Source: Schizochytrium sp. CCTCC M209059
Lineage: Eukaryota > Sar > Bigyra > Thraustochytrida > Thraustochytriidae
Assembly: GCA_000818945.1 (NCBI GenBank)
Contig: KN805370.1
Location: forward strand, 834,715 to 898,714
Direction of reading: 5' to 3'
DNA length: 64,000 bases
Made by a program: the position numbers and the translations under genes
Shown here: positions 10,463 to 20,100 of the stretch, piece by piece
Numbering within the stretch: position 1 is the first letter of the stretch
Layout: the number at the start of each line of letters is the position of its first letter
Notes under the pieces: generated by a model
What the model saw: only the letters and a program-made list of their open reading frames with translations
What the model was told of the DNA's origin: nothing
The model's database searches: none

Positions 10463-11209
10463 GATACAGTGTCGCTCGTTCAGGAAGAAATGAGTTTTTC
10501 TTTTTAATTGCAAAGTTCAACCTGAGCAAAGCTCAGGCATGTCTTGAACAGACAGAGGAGCGGACGCTCGATTTGAGCGTGACGCGGCCGCCGTGAGCCT
10601 GGTCGAAAATGGGTCCGTTGCGATATGTCCGCTGAGCCGATCTAGTGCCATGTCATGCTTCAAGGTCTTGATGAACGGGACCTGTACACAGCGATACACA
10701 AGTCACCGCAACGGTGTCCGTTGAGCGATCCGGTGAGGGCAGATGTGTCGGCTCAGCAACACCTTGACGGAGACGCTCTGTACGCTGCGAAACTAAGAGG
10801 AAGAAGAAGGGAAGAAGGCGATATAGGAAGCGTGATACGGAGCAAACGCTTCCAGTGCGGAAAACGGCTTCGACTCAAGTCGCGCGTCAGGTGCGTCCAA
10901 AGCCCTTAACGAGCTCTCGAGCGTGTCGGGTTGAACGAGCTTCGGGCTGAAGGCTGGCTGCCATCTTCGCGCCTTCCTTCATCCAGCTTGTTGGAGACCG
11001 ACCGACGGACAGTATCAACTGGCTGATCGATAGATCAAATTGCTTGGAAGATCAGGACGACGACGACGACGACGACGTACTCTTGATTAACAAGTCTGGC
11101 CTCGAGAGGGCTTCGGAGGCCGATATCTTTAGAAAGATAGCGCGAGCAAGGCTGAAAGAAGAAGGACACCAAGAAAACCAAGAAAGAAGACCTTGACGAG
11201 CAAGGCACA
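10463..11209. other. Intergenic region upstream of the plus-strand rhodopsin
   Basis: No coding evidence. A GACGAC run occurs at about 11055-11080, shortly before the rhodopsin ATG, probably in its 5' UTR. Confidence 0.4.
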
Positions 11210-13147
11210 ATGAGCTACAACGAGTCTGTGTGGCGCGAAGAGTTCGCACAGGTTCTTCTCGCTCGGCCCAAAAGCTCTGGCGTGGTCTCGCAGGGCGTCG
11301 CAGGTGCTCGTCTGTGCGTGTTTTCGTGCAGTATCGCACTTCTCTGCTTCTATACCTTTCAGTGGAGAATCGGACGGTGCAATCTGCATCCCATCTACGT
11401 GCAGTTTGTTACCTTTTGCGTGTATATTCTCTCATGCTTCGGAACCACGGACTTTCTCTACATTCCCGTCGTTGACCATGCCGGCGTGACCTTTGATCTC
11501 GCCATTGGTCGCTACCTCTTCTGGATGATGACCTGCCCGGTGATCATTTCCAACGTAAACATTCTTCTCAACATTATGACGCCCGATGACATTGAGCTGC
11601 CCCAGGTGACATTCATGATGGTCAAGGATATTGTCATGATTGCCTTTGGTGTGCTGGCAGCCATGCAGCAGAACATCACGCTCAAGTGGATCTTCAACCT
11701 TGCGTCGTACTTTGTGTGCTTCTGGCTAGTGGCAGATCTCATCGTCCTCATGAACGAGAAGAAAAAGTTCTTTATGGTGTACGAGCGCTGCTGGGAGTGG
11801 ATCTTCGCCGTCATGATTTACTTCTTTTGCGCGCAGAGTCTTTTCATCTTTCTCTACGCGGTTGGCCCGCCCTGCTTCAACATCATGGGACCGGACGGCG
11901 ACCGCATTGGTCACTCGGTCGGTGATCTCTTCGCCAAGAACCTTTTTGGCTTTTTCGCCTGGTACGTGCGCTTCGTTGTCCTTGACCCGCATGTGAAGCG
12001 CATCCGCGGCGCGCGTGCGGTGTCGCCGTACACCACGCGCCCCATGGCCACCTCCGATCAGACCTCGAACAGGGTCTCCTTCCTCGGCCGCAAGACCAAC
12101 ACGAAGAAGACCACGGCCGGCCCCCGGCCCCCGCGCCTGCTCATCGTGGAGCCTAAGATCGAGCTCCAGCGCCTCTTCATGTTCATCCTGCGCGACGCCG
12201 GCATCGAGGGCGAGATCGCCTTCGACCTTGAGTCCGCGACCAAGATCATCCGCCGCGATTCGCTCTCGCACTACGACGCCATTCTGCTCAACCTCACGGT
12301 GGCCTTTGAGCAGCGCATCGCCACGCAAAAGTTCCGCATGCAGTTCCGCCGAAAGCCCTTCTACCTCCCCCTGCTAGGCTACTGCTTCGACGACAACTAC
12401 GCCCCGCTCGCGGAGCGCGAGGAGGTCGAGCGCAATCTTTCGGACGGCTTCGTGCGCCACGTGCTCGACGAGACCCATCTCTTCGATGTGGTGTCCCACT
12501 GGCGCGAGGCCTCGAGCCACTGGCGCGAGATCGACGACTCCGCGGATATGGAGCGCCGCCTGCACCAGCACGTGCAGGGCGTGCACTTGTCGCCCGTCGA
12601 GGACCGCGACATCGGCAGCATGAGCCTCGTGGACACCAAGTACAGGGCCGCCGACGAGCAGCCGCACACCACCAACAGCGGCAACTCGAACAGCTCCCGG
12701 GACCGCGAGCCGCGCACCGCCATGATGGTGGAGTCGCCGACGAGCCCCGGCAGCCCCTCGGACACGCGCTCGACCTCGGGCCAGGCGCCGCAGCAGCAAA
12801 AGTCGGGCGGCGCGCGCATCTCGCTGCGCCGCAAGAGCTCCTTCGAGACCATGAACGACAACCTGCGCCACCAGCTCAAGGTCGAGGAGGAGCAGGTCGC
12901 GCGCCTCAAGCAGCAGGAGCAGGACCGCCAGCAGGTGCAGTCCCCCGTCACCGCCGGCGACGACTACCAGCAGCAGTCTTCGGGCCGCGGCTACTTCGAG
13001 ACGCCCTCCAGCATCGACTCGCAGGCCGAGCCGCCCTCGGGCCGCAGCGCCACCAACTCTGCCGCCGGCAAGGACGACGACCTCGCCGACGAGGAGCTCG
13101 GCCCCAAGCGCCGCACCAGCCTCATCGTCAAGGGCTCCATGATGTGA
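11210..13147 (+). CDS. Channelrhodopsin-like protein fused to receiver-like domain (intronless)
   Basis: A 645-aa paralogue of the gene at 4135-6473, without introns. Seven TM helices at about 33-258. Landmarks: R101 (R82), F104 at the D85 acceptor site, W105, C109 and D140 (DC pair), N115 at D96, D239 (D212) and the retinal lysine K243. In helix 6 the retinal-pocket Trp (W182) aligns with Q209 and the Pro (P186) with I213, unlike its sister. ChR2 E90, E97 and E101 align with T68, S75 and T79. The receiver-like domain spans about 308-430, with E314-P315 at the acidic pocket and N361 at the phospho-acceptor site. A Ser/Gln/charged tail follows, including a predicted coiled stretch at 545-590. 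The ATG at 11210 is the first in frame. It is probably an eyespot or plasma-membrane photoreceptor channel; ion selectivity is inferred. Confidence 0.88.
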   Translation: MSYNESVWREEFAQVLLARPKSSGVVSQGVAGARLCVFSCSIALLCFYTFQWRIGRCNLHPIYVQFVTFCVYILSCFGTTDFLYIPVVDHAGVTFDLAIGRYLFWMMTCPVIISNVNILLNIMTPDDIELPQVTFMMVKDIVMIAFGVLAAMQQNITLKWIFNLASYFVCFWLVADLIVLMNEKKKFFMVYERCWEWIFAVMIYFFCAQSLFIFLYAVGPPCFNIMGPDGDRIGHSVGDLFAKNLFGFFAWYVRFVVLDPHVKRIRGARAVSPYTTRPMATSDQTSNRVSFLGRKTNTKKTTAGPRPPRLLIVEPKIELQRLFMFILRDAGIEGEIAFDLESATKIIRRDSLSHYDAILLNLTVAFEQRIATQKFRMQFRRKPFYLPLLGYCFDDNYAPLAEREEVERNLSDGFVRHVLDETHLFDVVSHWREASSHWREIDDSADMERRLHQHVQGVHLSPVEDRDIGSMSLVDTKYRAADEQPHTTNSGNSNSSRDREPRTAMMVESPTSPGSPSDTRSTSGQAPQQQKSGGARISLRRKSSFETMNDNLRHQLKVEEEQVARLKQQEQDRQQVQSPVTAGDDYQQQSSGRGYFETPSSIDSQAEPPSGRSATNSAAGKDDDLADEELGPKRRTSLIVKGSMM

Positions 13148-13275
13148 TGTGATGAGATGTGCTGTGATGTGATGAGATGTGATGTGCTGTAATGCGATGC
13201 GATGCAATGCGATGCGATGCGATGCGATGCAATGTAATGCGATGCAATGCAATGCGATGCAATGCAATGCGATGC
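13137..13275. repeat. GATGY pentamer repeat at gene 3' end
   Basis: Imperfect pentamers (GATGT, GATGC, AATGC, GATGA) begin at the last codons of the rhodopsin gene (its Met-Met end is part of the array) and continue into the 3' UTR. Confidence 0.8.
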
Positions 13276-14447
13276 GCTTCGTTCTGCTCCCGAGGAGATA
13301 CGAGAGATGGACGTGAGTGATCCAGCGCCCGGGCCCGTAGCGAGCGTGGTATAATATCAATAACAACAAACAAATTAGGCCTTTCAATCGATCGATGGAG
13401 CAGAGGCAACAGTGGCAGCAGACTCGTACTTTCTTAGCCTGGTTCGGCCTGGTTCGGCCTGGCTCGGCCTGCCTGCGACATTGCGTGCGAGGAAAGTAGT
13501 ATCTATGGTGTGATCGTGGACAGCAAATGGTGGATGTGACGTCGATCAGATCGTGCATGGCCCGCATGCGTCTTTTGGGCTGCTCGACAGCGCCGCGGGT
13601 GCCTTTCTGGGTCCCAGCCAGCAGCAGCAGCAGCAGCAGCTGGGCGACCACCAAATCCGCTGGTCACAGCGAGGCAGGCTTTTCTGTCAGTCAGATCAGT
13701 TAGTTCAGTCTGTCTGTCTGTCTGTCAGTCTGTCTGTCTGTCTGTCAGTCAGTTCAGTCACGGCGGCCCTGCATTTGCAGTCACGGCGGCCCTGCATTTG
13801 CAGTCAATAAGGTACCTATGCGCAGAGACTCTCGCGCTCGCTTGCTTGCTTGCTTGCATGTTAAAACCACCTGGCCGCCGCCTGGTGGTTGGTTGGATGG
13901 TTGGTTGATTGGTCGGCGGCCGCGAGGCTGGAGGCTCATAAACCAGAGCAGCAGTTTGAGCACGAGCTAAGCCCAACGACAAGGTCCACAAAGTAAGGCG
14001 GACAGAAGGTATAGATCGATCGACCGCCTACTTTCTACCGCGGGCCGCGGCGCTATACCGCCCGTGCATCAGCAAGAAGTAATGGAAACTTGAAAAGCAA
14101 TGGAGAGATAGAGACTCGCGGTGATGATGATGTTGTGCGCGCACCTATAAAGCATTGTGAATCAGCCCGCCATTGCGTTGCACTGGAAAGGGGGTGTGCG
14201 CTGGCTGTGGATACCTGACTGTATAGCACCGTCCTAGGCTAGCCCACTTTGGCCTACTTGCGCTACCTTCCCTCGTAAAAGTTTCCATCCCTCGCGCTGG
14301 CTTGTGACGCTCGACGTCCAGTTCCACCAATACTCTAAAGGAAACACGCGAGCGAGGGAGCGAGGGAGCCATCAAACACGATTGACGGCAGGCAAGCAAG
14401 CAAGCAAGCAAGCGTAGCAGAGGCAGCAGGCCAAGCGAGCAGAGACC
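13276..14447. other. Intergenic region rich in microsatellites
   Basis: Contains a GGTTC/GGCCT run (about 13435-13475), (CAG)n at 13621-13641, a GTCT run (13705-13750), a 23-bp duplication and a CAAG run (14390-14412). No gene seen. Confidence 0.4.
13755..13806. repeat. 23-bp tandem duplication
   Basis: Two exact copies of a 23-bp unit (13755-13777 and 13778-13800, starting CAGTCACGGCGG) followed by the first six bases of a third. Confidence 0.9.
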
Positions 14448-14999
14448 ATGATGGCAAGCATGTCTTCCCTGTTCCATCCCTCGACGGCCGCGGAGGTGAC
14501 CAAGGTAGTCAAGGTCCTTACCGTTCTCAGAGCTATCCAGTGCGTGGTCGCGGCTGTTGCATTGGGTCTGGCTGCCGGTGACTCCGTTTACGCCGGCAGC
14601 AATGTGATTTCTTGGTCCATCGCCGCCGCCGTTGTCGGTCTGCTCTTCGCGCTCTTTTCTGGCGTCCTGGGCGTCCTCATTTTCACGCAGGCTACTCAGA
14701 ACGACACTCTTGTTTCGAGTTTTACTCTCTCCGGCATGCCTGGTGACCTCATTCTCTCGTACGTCGCCATCTCAGCGTTCTCCTGCATTGCTACTCTGTC
14801 AACGAACTGCACATCGTACTCCAGCGTGTACTTTACCTATTCTTGTGGAAACATTAGCGCTGCGGCCGCCTTTTACTTTCTTCTCTTCGTCTCCTACTTT
14901 GTGGCGCTGCCCTTCTCCCGCGCGATTTACCAAAACAAGGAGCTCTTGTCCACCGGGGCGCCCAAGGCGCAAAGCAGCCCGGCCGAGGTCCAGGCCTAA
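14448..14999 (+). CDS. Four-TM MARVEL-like membrane protein, paralogue 1
   Basis: A 183-aa protein with four hydrophobic segments at about 22-42, 55-80, 102-120 and 142-162 and short polar ends. A loop before TM4 holds cysteines. It ends with a PFSRAIYQNKELLS motif, shared almost unchanged with the downstream gene at 16271 (PFSRAVSSNKELLA), so the two are tandem duplicates on the same strand. Topology suggests a MARVEL-like tetraspan of vesicles or plasma membrane; the role is unknown. The ATG at 14448 is followed by a second Met, and a CTATAAA lies about 300 bp upstream. Confidence 0.7.
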   Translation: MMASMSSLFHPSTAAEVTKVVKVLTVLRAIQCVVAAVALGLAAGDSVYAGSNVISWSIAAAVVGLLFALFSGVLGVLIFTQATQNDTLVSSFTLSGMPGDLILSYVAISAFSCIATLSTNCTSYSSVYFTYSCGNISAAAAFYFLLFVSYFVALPFSRAIYQNKELLSTGAPKAQSSPAEVQA

Positions 15000-16270
15000 A
15001 TCTGAGTATATGCTCCCGAAATCTGAACAAATTGTGGTCCCATGTCCCATTTGTGGGAAGAGGAGAGAGGGGGGGAGGGAGAGAGAGGTGAAGAATGCAA
15101 GAACACGACGCAGGTACTCGTCAGGTCTCCTCTCGTATTCATCATCCCTCGCTCTCGTCAGTACTCTTACCGGGACCTTTCATTACACGTTGTCTAAAAA
15201 TCTTCATAACGTCCAGCACCATTTGCCCGACTTTGTTTTCAGGTCAGAGATTGCTATTACATGTGAAGCTAGCTCTTTTGCGCAATTGCCCTGGCTTCGC
15301 GCACCATTCTTGCTTGTTTTCTTCACGCAGACTCATATCCTTGAGGCGATTCACCTCGTGTATGTATGCCCTTTCACCTCTGTCTTCTCATTTCCGAGTC
15401 TTGCTGGCAACGTTTGGGCCTTGGCGGTTCTGCTGGTTGGGCTGCGGTGCTTTTCGCGACTGGTCGATCGATTAATTTTTCGAGCGACCAACCTTGAATC
15501 TTTGAGCAATTTCACGTTGCGTAAATTTACGTACACGGGTACCCGCCCTGCGGCGAGTACGGCGATGGAATGAACTGACAGGGCCCTTTCATCGCGCCGC
15601 GGCGATTTCATGATTCAAGACTTCCCTCGCTGGCGTCGGGACGGCTTTCGAGTAAACTATGTCAAGGCGCAATACATCGCACGCAAGTACAAGATGGTTG
15701 GGATCTCGCCTTCGGGTTCTCCTGGTTCATTTGGCTTGGCCACGACTCTATTTTTGCTGCATCCGAGGCCTCGCGGCGAAATTCACGAGTTCGACGTGTG
15801 CCGCCGCTGCTTGAAGGTAAAGCAGTTCTCCTTCCTTTTGCTGGCTTTCTCGCAGTATCCCACTTCAAAAGAAGTCATGAGACAGGTTCTCCGTCCTGCG
15901 CGTCCATTTTCCATTGCGCACACACCGCGAATAAATACATGGCTCGTAATGAGGGATGGGAGCGGGACGGGTACCCCCCGAGAACGGGTTTCTCGTCCGA
16001 AGGGGAACTGGTCAACGCATGGGCCATTCATTACCTCGTCCAGCGTGCCAAACTATCTCCTCTGGATGCGCGCGGCGAGTTGACCACCGCTTTACCCCTT
16101 TCTTCTGTTCGTCCAGTTTCGTCCATAGCCGCGCCGCATCCGGAGCGCGACCACTAAACCGCAAGCAAGGCAAAACCAAATCATCGCAGGCAACACATAT
16201 AAGGCAGTAGATATCATTCGCACACAGCGCGGAGAAGAGCAGGACAAACCTAAGGTATCAAAGAAAGACG
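15000..16270. other. Intergenic region between tandem tetraspan genes
   Basis: About 1.3 kb. Plus-strand frames exist (for example 14632-15573 overlaps the upstream gene in another frame) but carry no recognisable domains or convincing codon pattern. No gene is called. Confidence 0.4.
16197..16203 (+). promoter_or_regulatory. TATA-like element
   Basis: ATATAAG about 70 bp upstream of the ATG at 16271, in an A/C-rich leader. Position fits a TATA box with a short 5' UTR; weak evidence on its own. Confidence 0.3.
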
Positions 16271-16837
16271 ATGGAAAATGTGCAAGCACTACAAGCTCTG
16301 AAGGAGCCAAAGAATGCCGACGAGATGAAGAAGCTCTTGAAGCTTTTTCTTGGCTTCAGGTTAATCCAAGCCATCCTCTCAGGTCTTTCTTCGGCACTTA
16401 TTGCGGCCAATATGGCCAACATATCGATTTTTAGCGCAGTGTACTGGGCTCTTGGCACCGCGCTCGCTGCCTTTTTCTTCACGATCGGAAACGGAATTCT
16501 CGGAGCTCTGCTTCTCTCCGGCTGCGTCAAAGGCGAGACGGCGTCCAAGCTCTTCTACATACCTCTTTCGATCATCGACCTCTTCTTTTCGTACAATTTC
16601 ATCTCGTCTTTCGCCGTTCTTCTCACTATCTCAACCTTTTGTAGCGCTTTCTCGTCGGAAGTATACACCGACTCTGCTTGCCAGGCCGTAGACGGCGGGG
16701 CTGCCGTTCTTTTCATCGCCTTCGCTTTGTTCTTCGCCTCGCATCCCTTCTCGCGTGCGGTTTCTTCGAACAAGGAGCTTTTGGCTTCTTCTCCAGACAA
16801 GGTGCAGCATGGTGCTACCGCACTTGAGCCCGTGTAG
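16271..16837 (+). CDS. Four-TM MARVEL-like membrane protein, paralogue 2
   Basis: A 188-aa tetraspan with hydrophobic segments at about 24-50, 55-80, 92-118 and 138-155. It shares with the gene at 14448 its length, spacing of segments, a cysteine-containing loop before TM4, and the motif after TM4 (PFSRAVSSNKELLA). It is more diverged at the N-terminus, which is Lys/Glu-rich. Same strand, 1.3 kb downstream: tandem duplication. Function unknown. Confidence 0.7.
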   Translation: MENVQALQALKEPKNADEMKKLLKLFLGFRLIQAILSGLSSALIAANMANISIFSAVYWALGTALAAFFFTIGNGILGALLLSGCVKGETASKLFYIPLSIIDLFFSYNFISSFAVLLTISTFCSAFSSEVYTDSACQAVDGGAAVLFIAFALFFASHPFSRAVSSNKELLASSPDKVQHGATALEPV

Positions 16838-17138
16838 GACCGTTAATCTCTCCCTCCAACTTGACCTGCAAGCATCAACCCGGCCTCAAAAAGTATGACA
16901 ATAACAAAAGAAAATTATGATTGGAGTTGTCCCTTCCGCCTCTTTAGATCAACTCGAAACGCAGCCAATTCCGATTTTGCATGAGGCTCATTAAGGCTAA
17001 TCACTTCCATTCGCCCCGCTCAGAAGCGAGCTCAGCAGGGTCGAGTTGCTCGTGTTTCTTGGGAAAAAATAGAAATCTTCACTATCATTCACATCCAGCT
17101 ATAAGCCAGCATCACTACCTTTCTCGACGTCCTAGCTC
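16838..17138. other. Short convergent spacer
   Basis: Shared 3' region of the tetraspan gene (plus) and the DHX16-like gene (minus). Nothing else seen. Confidence 0.4.
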
Positions 17139-20100
17139 TCAAGTCTTTTTTTCCAGCACGTAGCGCTCGGAGGCTCCCCCCTTGGCTTGGAGCACAGCCG
17201 AAGTCACATTCGTTCGTGGCTTGTTGACGCGCATCATCTCGTCAATGTCACGCTGTGTGTAAAAGTGTGGAGCAATCTCAAGCAGCCATTTCGGCTTAAT
17301 CACGAGTATCTGTCGCATGTATTCGCGCTTCGTGCGCTGCAGCTGGTGGTAGACAACGAGCTTTGGAAGAGGGTCTCGCTTGTGCAAACTGCTCGATGGG
17401 TGAACGTGAACACTGAGCTGATCCTTGACAGTCTTGAACGAGCCATCCTTTTGCAATTTTGCCGAGTGAAAAAAGTAGCCCGAGGTGATGGCCTTGCGCA
17501 CTAGCTCCGAATCAGAGTCCGAAGAGCGCTCGAGCTCGATTCGATCGCACAGATCGGCCAACTGGTCGCGGACATCGCGTGCTCGTCGCATGCTACGTAC
17601 TTGCACGAAATTTTCATAGCACCAACCTGCGCTATAGTTTGCCGCTGCCCACTGATCGTAGACCGCTTTCAGCACCATGTGGTCTCCCCAGGCTCCATCA
17701 CCCTGCGCAAAGGTTTTGCGAGCCGTGTCAGCATGTACGGCTTTGTCTGGAGGCCGATAAAAAACGGACGCGTTGACGTCGAGCATGGCCGCCACGGTGA
17801 GCGCCTCCTCCACACATCCATATCGCTCCGCTGCGAGGAGCATTTTCGAGAGCATAGGATCTGCCGGGAACTCGGCCATGCGACGACCGACCTTGGTCAG
17901 CTCTCCTTTGTCCGTGAGGGCGCCAAGGGCGTAAAGCTGCTGCAGACAGCGAATGAGCGCTTCCGGAGGGGGAGGGTCCATAAAGTCAAACCCCACAAGG
18001 TCGTGAATCCCCAGACTCTTTAGCATCAGCACCACCGATGCGAGGTTGCTCCTTTGAATCTCAGGCTGCGTCGTTTCCTCGAGCTCGTGCTTAAAGGACC
18101 ACTCCGTGTACAGACGGAAACATTTGCCCGGAGCTGTGCGTCCGGCGCGCCCGGCACGCTGCTGTGCTCCGGCCTGCGAGATTGGCGTAACCATGAGCGA
18201 GTCCATTCCCGAGCGCGCGTCGTAGCTCGTCTGCTTACAGAATCCAGTGTCGATGACATAACAAATTCCGTCGATCGTGAGTGAGGTCTCTGCAATGTTG
18301 GTGGCCAGAACGACCTTGCGCGCTCCCGGAGGCGCTGGCACAAAGACTTTGGCTTGCTCTTCGCTCGGCAGCGAAGCGTAAATAGGGCACACAATGAGCT
18401 CTTTAATTCGACTTCCCAGGCCACGCGTGCGCTGCACGAGCATCTCGCGCGCTGCCTCAATTTCCTCCTGTCCAGTCAGGAAAATAAGAATGTCACCCGG
18501 CGTTGGCTCGCTAATGTGGATTTGCAGCGTTGTCACCACTGCTGCGTCCAGGTAATCGGCCTCCGGAGCCTTGGTATGCATGATGTCAACGGGATACCTG
18601 CGCCCAGGTATGTTGAAGATGGGCGCATTGTCAAAGTAAGCCGCAAATTTTTGCGCGTCAAGCGTGGCACTCGCCACAATGATTCGCAGATCCTTGCGGT
18701 GCCTTGCAATGTCCTTGATTAACCCAAAAAGAATGTCGGTATTGAGACCTCGCTCGTGCGCCTCGTCAATCATCATTGCGCTGTAATCCCCCAGGTCTGG
18801 CGACGTCATAAACTCTCTCAAAAGCATACCATCAGTCATGTACTTGATGAGCGTGCCCTCTGACGTATTATCTTCAAAGCGGATCGAGTAACCCACCTCG
18901 CGCCCCAGCTTAACGTCCATTTCTTGTGCTACGCGCGCGGCCACGCTCATTGCAGCGACGCGACGCGGCTGTGTGCACCCAATCTTGCCAAGGGCAGAAT
19001 ATCCGGCTTCGTGAATGTACTGTGGAATCTGCGTGGTTTTACCTGAACCTGTCTCGCCCACGACAATTAGAATTTGATGGTCTTTGATGGCCCGCAATAG
19101 CTCGTCGCGAAATGGAAACACAGGAAGGGCGGCGCGTATCTCGGCCATGGTCGGCGTTTGCTTGGGGTTACCAGCGGCGTCCCTTTTACCAGCAGAGACT
19201 TGAACAGAAGGCAAAGACGACGCCGAAGAAGCCTCCGATTCAGATGAGCCCGAAGACGAAGATCTCTTTCGTCTGCGCGCTTGCCCCACCCCCCTTCCCC
19301 TCTTGGAACGCTTCCCGCTGGCAGCTTGCTCGCGCTTCGTACCCTTGAGGCTTTTGCCAGAGACAAAGTCGACCCCGCCAGCGAGAAGGACATCATACGG
19401 ATCTTCGTAGGGCCCGCCGATGGCCGCTACGCCATACTTTCCCTGTGATGCGGCGAGTTTGGTTTGCTGTTCTTCCCAGACCTCTTGATCTGTCTTCATT
19501 CGGCCTTCATCCTCATACCGCTGCGTCAAGAGCGCCTCGCGCTTTTTGGCATCGACACGGCCGCGGTCGTCCTCGTACGCATCGGGAAGCTTGTATAATT
19601 GGTCCTGAGTTTTGCGTTCAATGTCCTTGCGGCTCTCAATCAACTTCTTCAGCTCTTTGCGGACTTCAAGATCGCGCTTTTCTTTTCCCGTCATCTCTTG
19701 GCCCTGGAACAGGTCCTCTTCGTCCTGAATGCTTGCCTGCAAAAGCTTGAGCTCGCGTTCCTCGCGTTTTTTTAGGTATGCAAAACGCGATTCATCCCGA
19801 AGTTCCTCGATCGTGAACTCGTTACGCAATCGCTCTCCCTCGTCACGAATCTGGCGCAGTTTCAGCTCGTGTTTTTCGCGCTCCTTTTGTGCAGCGCGCT
19901 GCTTCATGCGTTCTCCTTCTTCCTTGCCATCCTCGCCTGTGCCCACAAATTCCTGGAACTCTCGAAGTTTGCGCTGGTGCTCCGTCTCCTTGTTTGGGTC
20001 GTCTTCACCATCATTGTTGCCAGTCTTCTTTTTCCCATTCTCGTTTTTGATGTCGTCGTCCTCGTCGTCCTCCTCCTCGTCGTCGTCGTCTTCATTTCTG

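Noticed and set aside
12374..13654. 426-codon minus-strand frame
   Set aside because: Antisense to the rhodopsin C-terminus, Arg/Leu/Val/Ala low complexity, driven by GC-rich codon third positions and the pentamer repeat.
14632..15573. 313-codon plus-strand frame
   Set aside because: Starts out of frame inside a clear four-TM gene and runs into spacer; no domain.
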